A stretch of DNA of 64,000 nt. Origin: Heterobilharzia americana (Eukaryota > Platyhelminthes > Trematoda > Strigeidida > Schistosomatidae). Under the pieces are notes generated by a model, which did not search any database, was not told the DNA's origin, and saw nothing but the letters and a program-made list of their open reading frames with translations. How positions within the stretch are numbered: the first letter of the stretch is position 1; every line of letters starts with the position of its first letter. A program made the translations under genes and the position numbers. Shown here piece after piece: positions 1 to 13,900 of this stretch. Location: positions 17,369,755-17,433,754 of the forward strand of contig OX104132.1 in the NCBI GenBank assembly GCA_944470555.2, written 5' to 3'.

Positions 1-29
1 TACATCAGGTTTAATGTATTTAGTAGTCT

Positions 30-160
30 ATCAGAGAAATACATGACGTGCGTTTCGTCTTAATTACGGCTCTTCATCTGGATGTACCTGTATCCTAGTG
101 AGTGATGTTATTCCCAGTCAAACTCGAACCAAGTACCTATCACGTAATATATATTTTACA
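30..160 (-). mobile_element. Group B (Smα-like) SINE, partial
   Basis: Read on the minus strand this has the tRNA-like region and a decayed hammerhead: the GACGAAAC half is intact and the CUGANGA half is mutated. It lies in the intron upstream of the first visible exon and ends about 200 bases before the acceptor. Confidence 0.7.
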
Positions 161-366
161 ATTAGCACACCAGATGACACTATTATGATTCAAAAAGGTG
201 TTTCTGGAGAATTCTTGATACGGACATTAGTGCTCATGAAGTCACCCAACCTGCTGAAATAATGTCCAAGAACAAGGCGTGACAAACAGAAAAGAGTGAT
301 CATCCTCACCGTCAGCTATAGACCTTCTCTAATGTATTTCTGTTTTAACTTATTTCTTTAAAATAG

Positions 367-1264
367 GAGATTGAAAATGATAGCCAACAGCAGCAACAAC
401 AAAGACGCCAGCAGCGACAACATCAGCAAGACAATCTTATATCTGAATTAACACAAATGACCAAATCTACATGCTCACAGTTGAAATTCTGTGATAGTGA
501 TAAGCTAAATCCAATTCTATGTGATAATTCGCTATCACAGACAACAATGACAACTACACCATTGGATAAATCAGTCATCAATCCATCTGATGTATTCGCT
601 GACTACTCAGATCCCATTGATCCAATCGATCAAGAACTTGTACAACTTGGACGTTTAATGCAATCACTTGCAGTACATTGTAGACAATTAGTACAAGCTA
701 AACTGCATTTTAATAGGATAGATAATTGTATGCAATATCCTTTCCCCATGCCTCATTATTCAGATGAACTGCATCCAGGTGAATGTGAAGAAAATAACTC
801 TATCCAGCACCAGTCAATCCCACAAACGACAGTGTCACCAATGTCAGCATCAGTGGCGACAGTCACAACAGCAGCAGCAATCACTCCACCAGTACAAGCA
901 AGAACGTCCAACCAACAGACTGAAAATTGTTGTCATTCTAATGTGAGTGATATGTACAGCAAAAAAGGTTTAATCAGTAAATCAAACGAAGGAATCTCGA
1001 ATGGATCCCCTTTAGTTTATACAAAAGATAATAATAATAACAACAATAATACCAGTAACCCATCAACTAGACTGCCGAGAATGGGAACAAGAATGGAACC
1101 GTCTGTAATGGGTTCTGTAAGCTCTAACGATTCTGGAGGATTATTTAATGACAAGAAGTTGAACAATGTACCCTCAACTACAATATCGCAACTACAAATG
1201 ACAACGACAACAACTACGATAAGCGGAAAATTCTCTCATAGTCAGTTTCCAGCAAATGTTAGAG
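367..1264 (+). CDS. PDZRN3: PDZRN3/4-like exon a (first exon in window)
   Basis: This internal exon is read in phase 0 from the acceptor ending TTTAAAATAG and stops before the donor GTGAGT at 1265, leaving one base of a split codon. It codes residues 1-299 of the visible protein. It opens with a Gln/Arg run (residues 7-21). A helical, probably coiled-coil stretch follows at about 647-720 ([19 protein letters not shown] and onward). Then comes Ser/Thr/Asn-rich low complexity with an Asn run at about 1030-1056. The ATG at 457 is internal, because the open frame continues upstream of it to the acceptor. There is no catalytic or PDZ motif. Assignment to the gene rests on phase compatibility and on the identity of the downstream exons. 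Confidence 0.75.
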
Positions 1265-3233
1265 GTGAGTACTTATGACTTTCTTTAAATGGAATTATTA
1301 TGTTATAATTTTATCATCTCAGTGACTGCGTGTAGAGAAATAAGTATCAACTGTGGTTGGTGATTGAGTTAGCGCCTATTAACTCATGCTAATAACTTGC
1401 TACTGTCACTGACTGACCGTGAAGCCTAAGGAGGGAAATTAACGCTATTTAAGATCTCATCAGCATAATTTATCGATATCTTATGGACAATGGTGTTCCC
1501 ATCGAGCACTTCACTCACTACTGATAACTTTATATCCTAATAACATTTTAGCTCAAAATAATTAAATGGAATATCTTTCTTAGAAAATGACAGACGTACT
1601 ATGAAATGAGAGTATCATTTCTAAGGTCAGTGGTTAGCAGACAGAATCTACTAAGTGGGAGATACTAATTGTTGGACATTCTGTTAAGTATCACTGGAGT
1701 TTTTGTTGATCGTAATTTACACATCTGTTATCTCGAGATCAGATTCCCGAACTTTTAATAAGTCGTGACCAGTGGGGCAAACCAAGTCGGACGACGAGAT
1801 TGAATAGAGGTCACGCCATATCATGAACTGATAGAAATAAGAAGTATGCACCAGTAGCTCAGTAGTGACGTGCTGGCCACAGAACCTGAAGATTCCGGGT
1901 TCAATCCCTGGCGGGGTGGGGTCATGAGTGTACACTGCTGAGAAGTCCCATACTAGGACGAAACAGCTGTCCAGTACTCCTGGGATTCCAGTGGTTCTCC
2001 AATCAATACCAATCCATGAAGACTACCAACGTGAAATCAATAAGTAAATCCACATAAACTTTCAACTTAAAATGATATCTCACAAGCTCAACAACCATAT
2101 CAAGTCGATAATTTTCACAATGAAACTTCAACCTCTTCAAGTAATATAGCATAAGGGTTTACTAAATCTATACTTCTTTTCTGACATACTTGACAAATAA
2201 ACATGACATGTGAAAAAAAACCTGACAGACTGTTGAATATTCAAAAACAATTGAAATCTATCATAAATATATAATCAAAATCGTAAAGCCACTCACCCCC
2301 TCCTCTCTCAGTATTCATCTCCAGAAAGGAACTGACTGTTAGGTATATGATAATTCAAATCACTCATCTATTGTCAATACAGTCCAATGGATTCAACGTG
2401 CATATTCGTCTACAACAAATAAAATAAACTACTCACTTTGTGTCAAGAATAAATTATGCTAAGTTTGAACAACATTTTTTCAAAAATATCACTATCATTA
2501 TGATTACAATCATTGTGACTAGTAAACCACGAAAATAAAAATCAATTCACTAGTTAACTAACTAATTAACTGATCAGCTACACAGCTAACTACATAACTA
2601 ACTAACTAACTAAATAACCAACCAACTAAACAACTAACTAACTAGTTAACTAAATAACCAACTAAATAAATAAATAAATAACCAACTAAACAAATAAATA
2701 ACTAATTAATTAAATAACTACTTAACTAGCTAACTAAATAACTAAATAAATAACTGACTAATCGACTTACCAACTAATTAACTAACTAACAAACTAAACA
2801 GCTAATTAACTAAATAACCAACTACCTAAATAACTAACTAAATAAACAAATAATTAATTAACTAATTTACTAACTAACCAACTAACTCAACAACTAAATA
2901 ACTAACTAGATAAATAAATGAATAACTACTTAACTAACTAACTAATTAACTAACCAACCAACTTACTAACTGATACGACAAAAGACTTCAAATAGAGAGC
3001 AAAGATTTGGTAGAAGAAATAACGAGATAGTCTTAGTAGAAAAACAGTAGTCAGAAAAGTTGATATAGAAATTTTTCACTGATTGACCTTTCAGATATTC
3101 AATGAGTAAGAATTTTGATCTGCTTTCGCTGATGGTGATGGCAATGATAGTGTGTGATACTTTGTTTTTCCCATTTATCCCTGTCCCTGGTTTATACAGG
3201 TGCAATAAGTGTATATATGCGTGCATGTTCTTA

Positions 3234-3279
<46 letters not shown>

Positions 3280-6200
3280 ATTACCTAAACAGCGTCTAAT
3301 TCACTCTCCCATATAGTTTGTATGTTGATACTGGGTGATGACTGAGGGACAAGCGGTACACTTAAGCGATAACAGGTGTGCGATGCCCTCAGATGTCCGA
3401 CGCCACGAGTCCAGACCAGTCTGAAAAACTGGCTTGAAAACGTTGGGCAAACTGTTTCATCACCTTTGTGAATGAGACCAGGTATTGAAAATATTTGCCG
3501 TGAACAAAAAATCCCTGGTAAGTGCAAGTCACAAAATCATGCTGATTACTTCCCTTGGTACACACCTCCATCCTTACTACTGGCTGAAGGGTATCACTGA
3601 AATGGCTCTGCTGCCCAACTGATACCAAGAAGACGATCTAATCTGACTAGTTAGAGGAAATAAAAGTCACAGCTAGATTTTTGTATGTGCACCTGTGGAA
3701 TCATTACCAGATATCCCCATATATGTGAAATACCAAGCTGAGATGGACGGCATGTTCACCTATGTGAAATGTATAGATCGCAGGACCATTTTCATGCTGA
3801 TGATGTATAAATACAGTGTGGTGAGACATGTCGGTTAAATCCTTGTACCAAGAAGGGCATTCGATGTACAACGTTCACAATCCTCTACTTTTCACTTAAA
3901 TAGTAAATAAATGATGGTCAGCAGCTGTGTCTTGTAACTGAGTTTTTAAAGTAAGGCATTAGTTTCCCGAAGGTCACTGGTTCGAATCTTACCACCTTCA
4001 ATTATCACCTAGTGTCGAATAAACTTACTGCTCCTATCATTTGATCACTTTTATATTCGTGGAATAAGCTAGTAGAATGAAAGTGATAAGAGCTTGGGTT
4101 GAGGTGTGGTACGGTATAGTATTGTGCATAGATGAAACTGATGATTACTCACGATAATCCAAACATCCAGCTATGAAGGCATGTTAGTAATACCAGTAGT
4201 AATAATAATAACAATGATAGTATTATGAAGTACTTTTTAAATAAGAACGGAAGTATCTTAACGATTACTATTACTATTATTATTACGATTAGTTGTGAAA
4301 CAGAATGAATGTGGAACTATGTGTCTGTAATACACCTCAGTTGTCTAGATAGTTAGGTCTATTGTCCTTAGCCACCTCCCTTATTTTGTCATACGCTTAC
4401 ATTCCCTTTATTATCTATTTCTGCTTTCACTAATCAACTGATATACACAAACACGCCTACATGCACAAATCCATAGAATAAACTTTCATTTTCTCTGTAT
4501 ATGCAGCATACTCTTTGTCTATCATTAGTCAAGAAATAAAATCAAAGCACCTGTTTCACTTGCCTGAATCATCGTCATCAACACCAGCGACGTCATGATG
4601 TGCATAGCGAAATAAAATACGGCGATTTGTGTTATCGCTTTCCTACCCTCCATGTCCATGTATCCATAGCCAAACGTTTGTGTTGTAGTGTAGTATTCCA
4701 AGTGTTTGTTTGTATGCGTGCACTTGTTTCAGTTAATTACTGCAAACACAGTTATTGTTTACATCAGAAAGTAATAGATAATCTTACTAAAATGTAGGTT
4801 CTTGTTTTTCCTAAGAAGAAGGCAACTGAAAAATCCCATAAACTTGAATACAAACTTTAATTGTGAATGACGTGTCTGGTAAAAAATGTATACCACCATT
4901 GTTGTTTCAAAAAAGGTGAAATTTTGGATAAGATCACTGGATGATAAGTGTATCTGCCTGATGAGACCTTAAATAGAACGAAATGTATTCCATTTACGGG
5001 CATGTAGAGATCTATTAATTGATCTTAGGTTGAAATTCATCATAAACTGATATCAGTTGGAGGAACATTGGAAACCTGAGAGCAGTTTACAGGCGTTTCG
5101 TCCTGGTATAGGACTCCTGAGGGCAGTGAGCACCCATGACCCTACTCCATCAGGTATCGAACCCAGGACCTTCAGGTTCCGTCACCAACACGTTACCATT
5201 GAGCCACTGGATCGGAATCCAATGGTCCATATTTCCTATTTCTGTCAGTTCACAATATAGCCCTACCTACATCCAACGTCGTCATTGAGTAACTGTCCTC
5301 ATGTTCTACTTGGTTGACTCCACTGGTCATGACTTCACATTGGAGCTTCAGGAATCATATCTCAAGGCTATTCACCAGTGGGTGGTTGACTGATTCAATC
5401 TGGTTCAATGGTAACATGGTGGCCACGGAACCTGAAGGTCATGGGTCCTATCCGTGCCAGGGTAAGACCATTGTTGTGCACTGTTGAGGAGTCTTATACT
5501 AGGACGAAACAACTGTCCATTGCTCCCAATTTCCCAGTGTTCCTCCAACTGGTGTCAGTCCATGATGGATTCCAGCCCGAAGTGCATTCCCTTGACTCCC
5601 CTATTAGCCACAGTTCATCATAAGTAACAAACTAAAAATTACTCATTACATCAGGTTCATATGCCAATTATCGCAGATTTTTTCGGTTCAGTCAAAGACA
5701 AGAGACTCTAAGTGATAACATCAATCTCTGATCAAAACACAACGAATGACTACTGTAACTCAGTTGCCCAAGGGATAAACCTGTACCACATGAAAAGATG
5801 GATGATCTCATCCAGCCTCAATGGGAATCAGGTACGTTCGGCCGATGAGTCTAGAATAGGATGAAATGCACCCATTAGACTTCATTTCTAGACGGCATTT
5901 ATTATTGGATTTAACTTGTACTGTTGTTTGTCTTTCATATCATCAAATGGATGTGAATAACATACTCAAGATGATTAATGAATGCCTTCTGTAGTTATTG
6001 TTACTTCTATACATTTCTAGATTCCTTAAAAAATGTTTTCCGTTGACTGAAGAAGTATCACTTTCCTTATAGGTGTAAACACAAAAGTAATAATAATCGG
6101 TTTATTCCAAAAAACATGTTTTATACAGTATAAAATTTTCATCAGGCTCACTACCACAACAAAAATTACAAATGAAATCATTACTGCATTCCAGTGATGT

Positions 6201-9200
6201 TAATATTAGCATTATTCAAGGTAACAATGTTAAACAGTCAGCTGATGTAGGCATAGCTTCCGATCTAGAATTTATTATCATTTGTCCCATGGGTTCCTAG
6301 TGGAACATACGGCTCCAGTAGCACGTCTCCATTCCACTCTCTTCTCTGCAATCTTTCAACCTGGCTCCAAGACTGCCCACAAGCTCTCATTTCTTCCTCA
6401 CACCATCTCCTCCATGTCACCATCACCTCAGAAGCCCAACTAGTCGTTTCCCATCTGGGTTCCACTCGAGGGCCTGGTCTGATGCGTGATGTCCCAAACG
6501 GTCTTCTCAGTGTATATCCAATCCAACCCATCTACACTTCCACTTCCTTCCAGTGCATATTTGTTGAGCGATAGCTACTTGCTTCGTTGGTTCGTCGCCA
6601 GCCAGCCAGTCAGAGTGAGTTCCTTGTTGCTTATTCTTCTTATTCTCGCCTTCCGATCTGAGCTTCAGTAACGAGCCAGTGTAGGCAGTTGTTGATGAAT
6701 ATCTATAGTTTGTTGGAAATCCCTTTCGTGTCGCGCCAAGTCTCTCAACCACATAGAATTACTGACTTGACTGAATTAGTGTTGAAAATCCGGATGTTGT
6801 TGACGCTTTATGCTGAGTGGAGTGCAGAAGATCTCCACACTGGTTTCAGGTTAATGAACGTCTGTGTTGCTGTCTTTCCGATCCTGGCTGACTTTGACGT
6901 CCTCGTCTATGCCTGTGCCATCTATAGTTGAAACGATGCTGCCTGCCTAGGTAGCTGGGTGAAAGAGGCTACTTCTTTTAAGTTTCTCCCATTGATGATG
7001 GTGATTGGAGCTTGTTGTTGTTGTTGTTGTGGTGGTGGTGGTGGTGGTGGTTGGGTATCTTCATCACCTCTGTCTTCTCAATATTCACTTGAAGTCCCGT
7101 CTCCGCTGCCCTGCCTCGCCTCTTCTGTCAACTTGTTAGTTTTTGCCTGTAGATCTTCAAGTTTGTGTGACATTAGACACAAGTCGTCGGTGAAATCCAA
7201 ATCTTCTAGGTTCTTTTCCCCGATCCAGCGTATCCCCCTCTTCTCACTCCTCACACTTGTCTGCTGCATAATCCAGTCCAGTCAACCACAATCAGGAATA
7301 TCATGGGTGATAGTAGACAGCCTTGTCTTACTCCTGTCTTCACTTCAAATGCATCACTGAGCTTCCCATTGTGAATTACTTGGCTGGCATGTGGCATCTC
7401 CATATAGTTGTTGAATGAGATTGATAATGGTTTCTGGCACTAAAACCGTAGTGTTGAAGCAACTGTCTGCCAAATTACTTCTCCGTTGACGTTGTCGAAG
7501 GCCTTTTCAAAGTCGATGAATTCGAGACAGAGTTGAGTTGACTGCCATTCTATGCTCTGTTCATTGATGATGATGCGTAGTGTAGCGTTGCAATTTGATC
7601 CGCACATGATCTGTTTCTCCTGAAGCTAGCTAGCCAGCCTGTTCTGGTCGTAATCTTGATGGACAAAAAATTGGAAATAAGCTTGTTGGTGACGGCTGCT
7701 TCAGCCAATACAATAATCTTCCGTTCGAGCTAAGTGTCTGCGGAGTGAAAATATGTTGAATTTTCGCACAATGAACATTGAACTTGACATTTTTTTTCGT
7801 TTTGTTATCTACTCAACAAACGGCCAGGATAAATTGCATATTTAGAAGACATAGTTAAATGATTAAAACAAAGTGAAAGCAAAGAACTTAACGTATATGT
7901 TCAGTGGAAAATTTTGGTAGCCCAAGTTTCAAGCAGACCGCTAGACGACAGTTCAAACAGGCCTTCTCGATGGCTGCCAACAAAAGCTAAACTTAGATGA
8001 AGTAAGGCTTTTTGTGACTAACCTCAACTCCTAACACTGAAATCTTCACAACAGAGATAGAATTCAGTATATTAATGTCTTCCAGTGGCATTTCTGTTCC
8101 CAAGATACTGGCTTTCATTGTACTAATTCACTGCACTAACCACGCAGCTTATTATTACTATTGTTATTAAGCATAATTGTTTGTATTATACCGTCGTTGA
8201 TTGGACCGAATTGATCAGTATCTATTAGCATATGGGCTCCTGTGCGGATGCCTCGATATTACCTGTGTTCTAATCATAGTAAAAATGGATAGTGGCTAGC
8301 AGTGGAATCCAGGATGCGCATTTCATCCCATTTGGGACTCGTCAGCTGGACGAACTTGCCTCCCAGTGAGTGATGTCCCCACCGGATTCGGACTCGAGAT
8401 CGATCGCTTCAAACGCCAGGGCGTTATCCACTACATCACCGAGCCACGATAGCCACTTCTTGTGCGGTGGGTTTAGTTTTAGTATAATTGCTTGTTAATA
8501 CAGTCGTGGCTTGGTGGTGTAGTGGATAAAGCTCTGGTGTTTGAAGTGGTCGGTCCCGAGTCCATGTCCCGGTGGGAACAACATCACTCACTATGGGGCA
8601 GATACATCCGGCTGGCGAGTCTTTAAAAGGGTGGAATGGGCATCCTGGATTCCACTGCTACCCACTACTCATCTTTACTTTCATTATTATTATTATTTCG
8701 GATTAATATTCAGCATTTCGGTTCACTTCTAAGTTTCGTAACTGGCAATCAAATTATCGTTAATAACTAACTAGACCTCTGCAAGAATATACTTAATTTC
8801 TGAGAAGAATCAGTTAGGGACCGGGGTAGAATGCCCACTTCAAAATGATGATGAATATCAACCGGTGATACTAACTAACTGCTGCCTATGCAATATCATG
8901 AAATTCCTTAAAAGGAAGAAAATACAAACTGTTCAACTCAAATCGGATACTTAACTAGAGATATGTATGTGTTCAGTCTTCATTGTTTACTTTCCAACTG
9001 TTAGATCAGAAGAAATTTCCATTGAGACATTCAGAAACACAAAATATTTCAGCGAAAAAAATTTTCTTGCCAACGAATCATTTTTAGCAGTTGTACAATC
9101 GTATTTACAGCAATTACAAAGAAACAAGATTAGTCAGTTGATACTGGGTGATGATTGAAGATGAAATGAAGATTTGGACAGCTGTTGGATTCGAAACAAC

Positions 9201-10952
9201 GACCACTGGGTTACCGGCCACGTGCTCTACCAACCGAGCAACGAGGTTCGACTGCTGGACAGATCTCTATTTCACATCGGTCATCAAAGGTTTTTCACTC
9301 CACCTTTAATCATCACCCAGTGTCCAGACAAGTCCGTCAAACCACCGCTATCTCAGGTAAAGTGATAGTCTTTAACTGAATTAGATTTCGATTGGAATAA
9401 GTAGTTCTAACTAAGCTGCCAATATGAGTACGATCAAGCGGTAGTAACGCGTCAAGAATTCACCTTTGGTGACTGAAGTGAAATTGAGATCTGGTCAGCA
9501 GTCAAACCTGGTTGCTCAGTTGACAGAGCACCGAGCTGGCAGCCCGGTGGCGGCTGATTGGAACCCGACAGCTGTCCAAATTTTCGTTTCACCTTCAATC
9601 ATCACTCAATACCCATAAAAGTCTGCAAAACCACGCCTATCTCAGTTAGTCAAAACGAAATTAGTCTATTACTAACCAATAGGTCAACACTAGGTTGTCG
9701 AAACGTGAGGCTCTAGGGTAAAATAGTGAGTCTATTGAAGAGTTGCCAAGGGATTACGCAATCGCGTCTATATAAGGGAAGTATGCAGTAAATTAACGTG
9801 ATGTCCAATTGTCTAAAACAGGTCAGAAATAATAATACCAATCAAAATTAATGATCAGAGTAAATTATTATGAGAATTTTTATGGAAGGTTGCAACTACC
9901 ATGCTAAAATTTGAGGAAGTAAACCTCAAAGTAGGAATAAAAATAAAAAGTAGTGACACTCATTCAGTAAGAGTAAGATGAATACTGATGAATACTGATG
10001 AATACTGAAAAAATAAATAAACTCAAGAAAGGATTATGACCATGATAAAATAAGAGAATGGGAGTACCTTTTCTGTACACAAAGCTCCAGCTTTGGTTGT
10101 TGGATTGGCAACGCCTCTGCTATGCATAAGTGACCAATCTGTTCTCTTTTCTTGCCATTTGGCTTGACTTTGTATCGGATTTTGAAGGAAAACTATGGAA
10201 AAGCAACACGACCGGAGTTGATCAAATGATCCTAGATGAAACTGTTGCTTGAGTTGCTTTATCCTCCTGACAGCCACGGAGGATAGTCCTCGAAGATACG
10301 TTCGAAAAAACTGCACTCGATGTGACCAATATAACCAGCTCCACAAGAACTGGTAAACTAACAGACACACACAGATGCGAGCTCAAAGCCACAGTCTATC
10401 GTTCACACTACCTTGAATCAACTATTGGCTAGAGAAGACAATTCCCAATTAGGCAGCATAGAATGTTCTTCTGAATACTTTTCAGAGAAGATCAGTTAGT
10501 ATTTCTGCTGGGTTACCCACCCCTCCGAATTCAATATTCGTGAATAAAGTCTTCATAGAACTTGTTCTTGTCGTTGTTTCGGTTTTATGTTTTTTTCCGC
10601 TGAACCTTGAGGGATGGGCATTCTGAAGAAGTATTTTCTGAAGGTATTCCAACTCATCGTCTAATGAGTCATTTGTGCATATTTATCTGATTCTCGCGCA
10701 CAGTAAATGAATAAGGTTCCTTTTTCAGCTCAATGGTACCCAACTTTGAAGATCAGTGTACTGTCCATTCCAAGTTGGCTTTCTATAGATTAACCTTTTC
10801 AACGAGCCACCTTAAAGGAGATATCATGAAAATGAAATTCTGAGTTGCTCTCAGCTTCCCTCATGAAAATGACACGAGGATGACTGTCACTGAATGTAAG
10901 AAGACTGGCATCATGATCATTTTTCTCATCAAAGACGATAAAGGTATCATCC

Positions 10953-10990
<38 letters not shown>

Positions 10991-13900
10991 TTGGACGTAG
11001 TAAAGTACAACGATCCCGTTTCGATGGCCTAATGTTGACCTATTAGTCAAGTAATAGCCAATAATCTGTCTGTTTCCTATTACTATAAACACGATTGTAC
11101 AGCTGCTGAAAATGATTCGTTGAAAAGAAAATTTTCTTCGATGAATTAATTTATACTTTTCAGCTGTTAGTTTACAGAACATGGATGTGCAGTCTATGAT
11201 CGAAATTTAGTTCAGTGGATTATTATTTTCATGTTTCGTTTCACAATGTACCTCACTACAAGACTCAAAAAATGAACACTGTTTCATGAGTCCTAAAAAA
11301 TCTATTCAATGAACCCAAGAAAGGATGAAGAATTTCTTGAAGTAATGGTAAATCTTACGGTTATCTTTAGGGGAAAATTTTGATCTTCTATAGAAAAAAA
11401 TGAAAGAACCGACAAACTTTTAAGTCACTGTTCTACTTGACAGGAAATAGCAACAGTCTACATATTACTATACCAAAGTCGTATTAGATGAGTCGCTAAA
11501 GTGAAATAAATTTAGGAAATGAATTCCAGCCCCTTTGGTAGTTATTGTACACAGATGGCTTACTCATGTAATCCACATTCTAATCCAATTCTAATAAGAT
11601 CGCATAAAAAGGTTGTCAGAACAGATAGTTAAGGAGCACCTGGTTCGAATCTGCTTTTTGTTAAATGTTTGTTCAACTTTCACTGCATACATATAATGTT
11701 CAGTGTGAAAGTCTTTCGAAAACTGATTGGTCGATATGAGCTGTCAAACTATAGAAAGTCAAAGAACACCAGGGACCTATCTCATCCTTGTTCGAAAGTC
11801 GTCAATAGGGTGAACCCAAGATTCAATACGATATCGAACACCAGACCATCAGGTCAGGTGATAAGCATATTACCACTGGCCTATTGTGTTAGAATATAAT
11901 AATAGGCTGTCTTTCAATTTCTATCATTTATATGTATTATGTATTTTCAGAGTGTACAGCACTGATAAATTTTAAGTTTTCATACTTATATGGAAGTTTT
12001 TTCATTTAAAGAAGAACGTGCTCTTTCCTCGGAACGTCACAATTCACCAAGACAACCAACAAGTTATACCAAAGACTCTAGTCAATCAATTGAACAGGAT
12101 ATAACTTATCCAGATAATTTAGAACAGAATATGCTGAATGGTAGCGGTGACACTAGTGCATATTGTACTAGTGAAAGTAGAAGAAGCCAAAATAATTCAG
12201 TGATCAGTAATACACACAATAACAGTAGTAGTAATGTTAATGCCAATATTACCACCACTAATAACAGTAATGATAAGAGAACACGTAATGGAAGCCTTGT
12301 TGATCATCGTTATGGCAATAACAGTAAGGATAATAACCACAATAGTAAAACTATTCCTAATACACCATTCCCTGTGATAACAACATTATGCAACAATTAT
12401 CCTGCAAGGACAATAAATAGCCTACATTACAGCGGTGGTGGTGGCGATATTAGTGGTGGTGGTGGGATTGCTGCATCACTATCTGATCTAGGTGGCTCCC
12501 TACTTTCATTGTCTGCAGTCATTTCAGATCCCCATAACCATCACCATCATCACCATAATTCCAGTGAACCTAAAGTCAATGTGAATCACACTATGACACA
12601 TGATTCATTTAGTCCATCATCTAATTGGTCAATTGACGGTAATTCACAGTATAACAATCAATATATTCAACCAGATCCAATGATCAATTATGCAGAAGCT
12701 TATTATACACCAATACGCCAACTGGACTCACCACCATCAAGATCATCATCTTCTTTGATATCAGGTAGAAATACTAAATCATCGAATGAACAACTACCAA
12801 ATACACAAGATAACTATAATCAATCCTCACCATCTAATCATACTTCAAGTCCATTTCATGAGAAGAAAACTATAAATTATGCAAAGGAAATTTTATTGAA
12901 AGGAAACACAAAACTACAAAACTCTAATTTTAATCTTATCCCACCTTATCAACAGCAACTGCAGTATCAAAACCAGCAACAACCTCGACATCATCAACAA
13001 TTACATAATCCCAGCGTTACTTTTGAACAGAATTCACAGAAACTTCTGAAAGATGGTAAGATTTCTCTGTTAATTTTCTTATTTTCTTTATAACTGATCA
13101 CAGATTGTGTTTAAATAGGAAAGAATAGCGATAACAGAAGCTTACATAAAACCTTTTTATGACAATAATATGAATCATATTGTCAGTTGATGAGCTCTAA
13201 ATAGGACGAGACGCATGTCGTGGATTCCGTTGCTAGGCACTATCCATCGTTAATAATCTCAACAGTTTGCTCAAATATCAATCTACTATGTAAGGAATAC
13301 CTGAGAGTCTACGATTCAAAGTTACTTAAGTGTTTAGATAGATAATCTTCTTATGGAAAAACTTCAAAGCCAGTTAAAAGCTTGAAAGTAGGATAAATAC
13401 TGTTGATAAGATCCTCTGTTATAAAAAGTTGAACTAAACATGAAGTGTGTAAAATTCAAAGAAAAAGAAGAACAGACAGATGGGGAACCATACATAACCA
13501 ATGGTTCATAATCTTCATCTGCTTGTACTTCGCATTCCTTGATTATAATACCGATTGCAGAAGAATGTTAACATGAACATACCTTCAAGAGTTCACTCAA
13601 TTTCCAATGTCTTCACCTGAGTCTTAAACAAATGGTCACTTTGAACATTACTAGACTAACATTACATTTGTATTAAGGGGTATTCACCATGGACTGACAT
13701 CAGTTGGTAAACCACTGAAAATCCGAGAGCACTAGATAGCCGTTTCATCTCAGTACGGGCTTCCTCAGCAGTACGAACCGATGACCCAGCCAGGGGTCAA
13801 ACTGAGGGTCTGCCAGTTTCACGGGTGAATGTGCTAGTCATTCAGCCAGTGGGCTGGAGTTAAATCGGTGGGGGTGCATACTCCTTAGGATATCCATACT

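Noticed and set aside
457..1278. ATG at 457 as a gene start
   Set aside because: The open frame continues upstream to a good acceptor at 366, and the family's N-terminal domains are absent, so this is an internal Met.
6507..7360. Several open frames up to 133 codons on the plus strand
   Set aside because: They are antisense shadows of the group D reverse transcriptase. The long Cys/Gly run is the GTT/GGT microsatellite.
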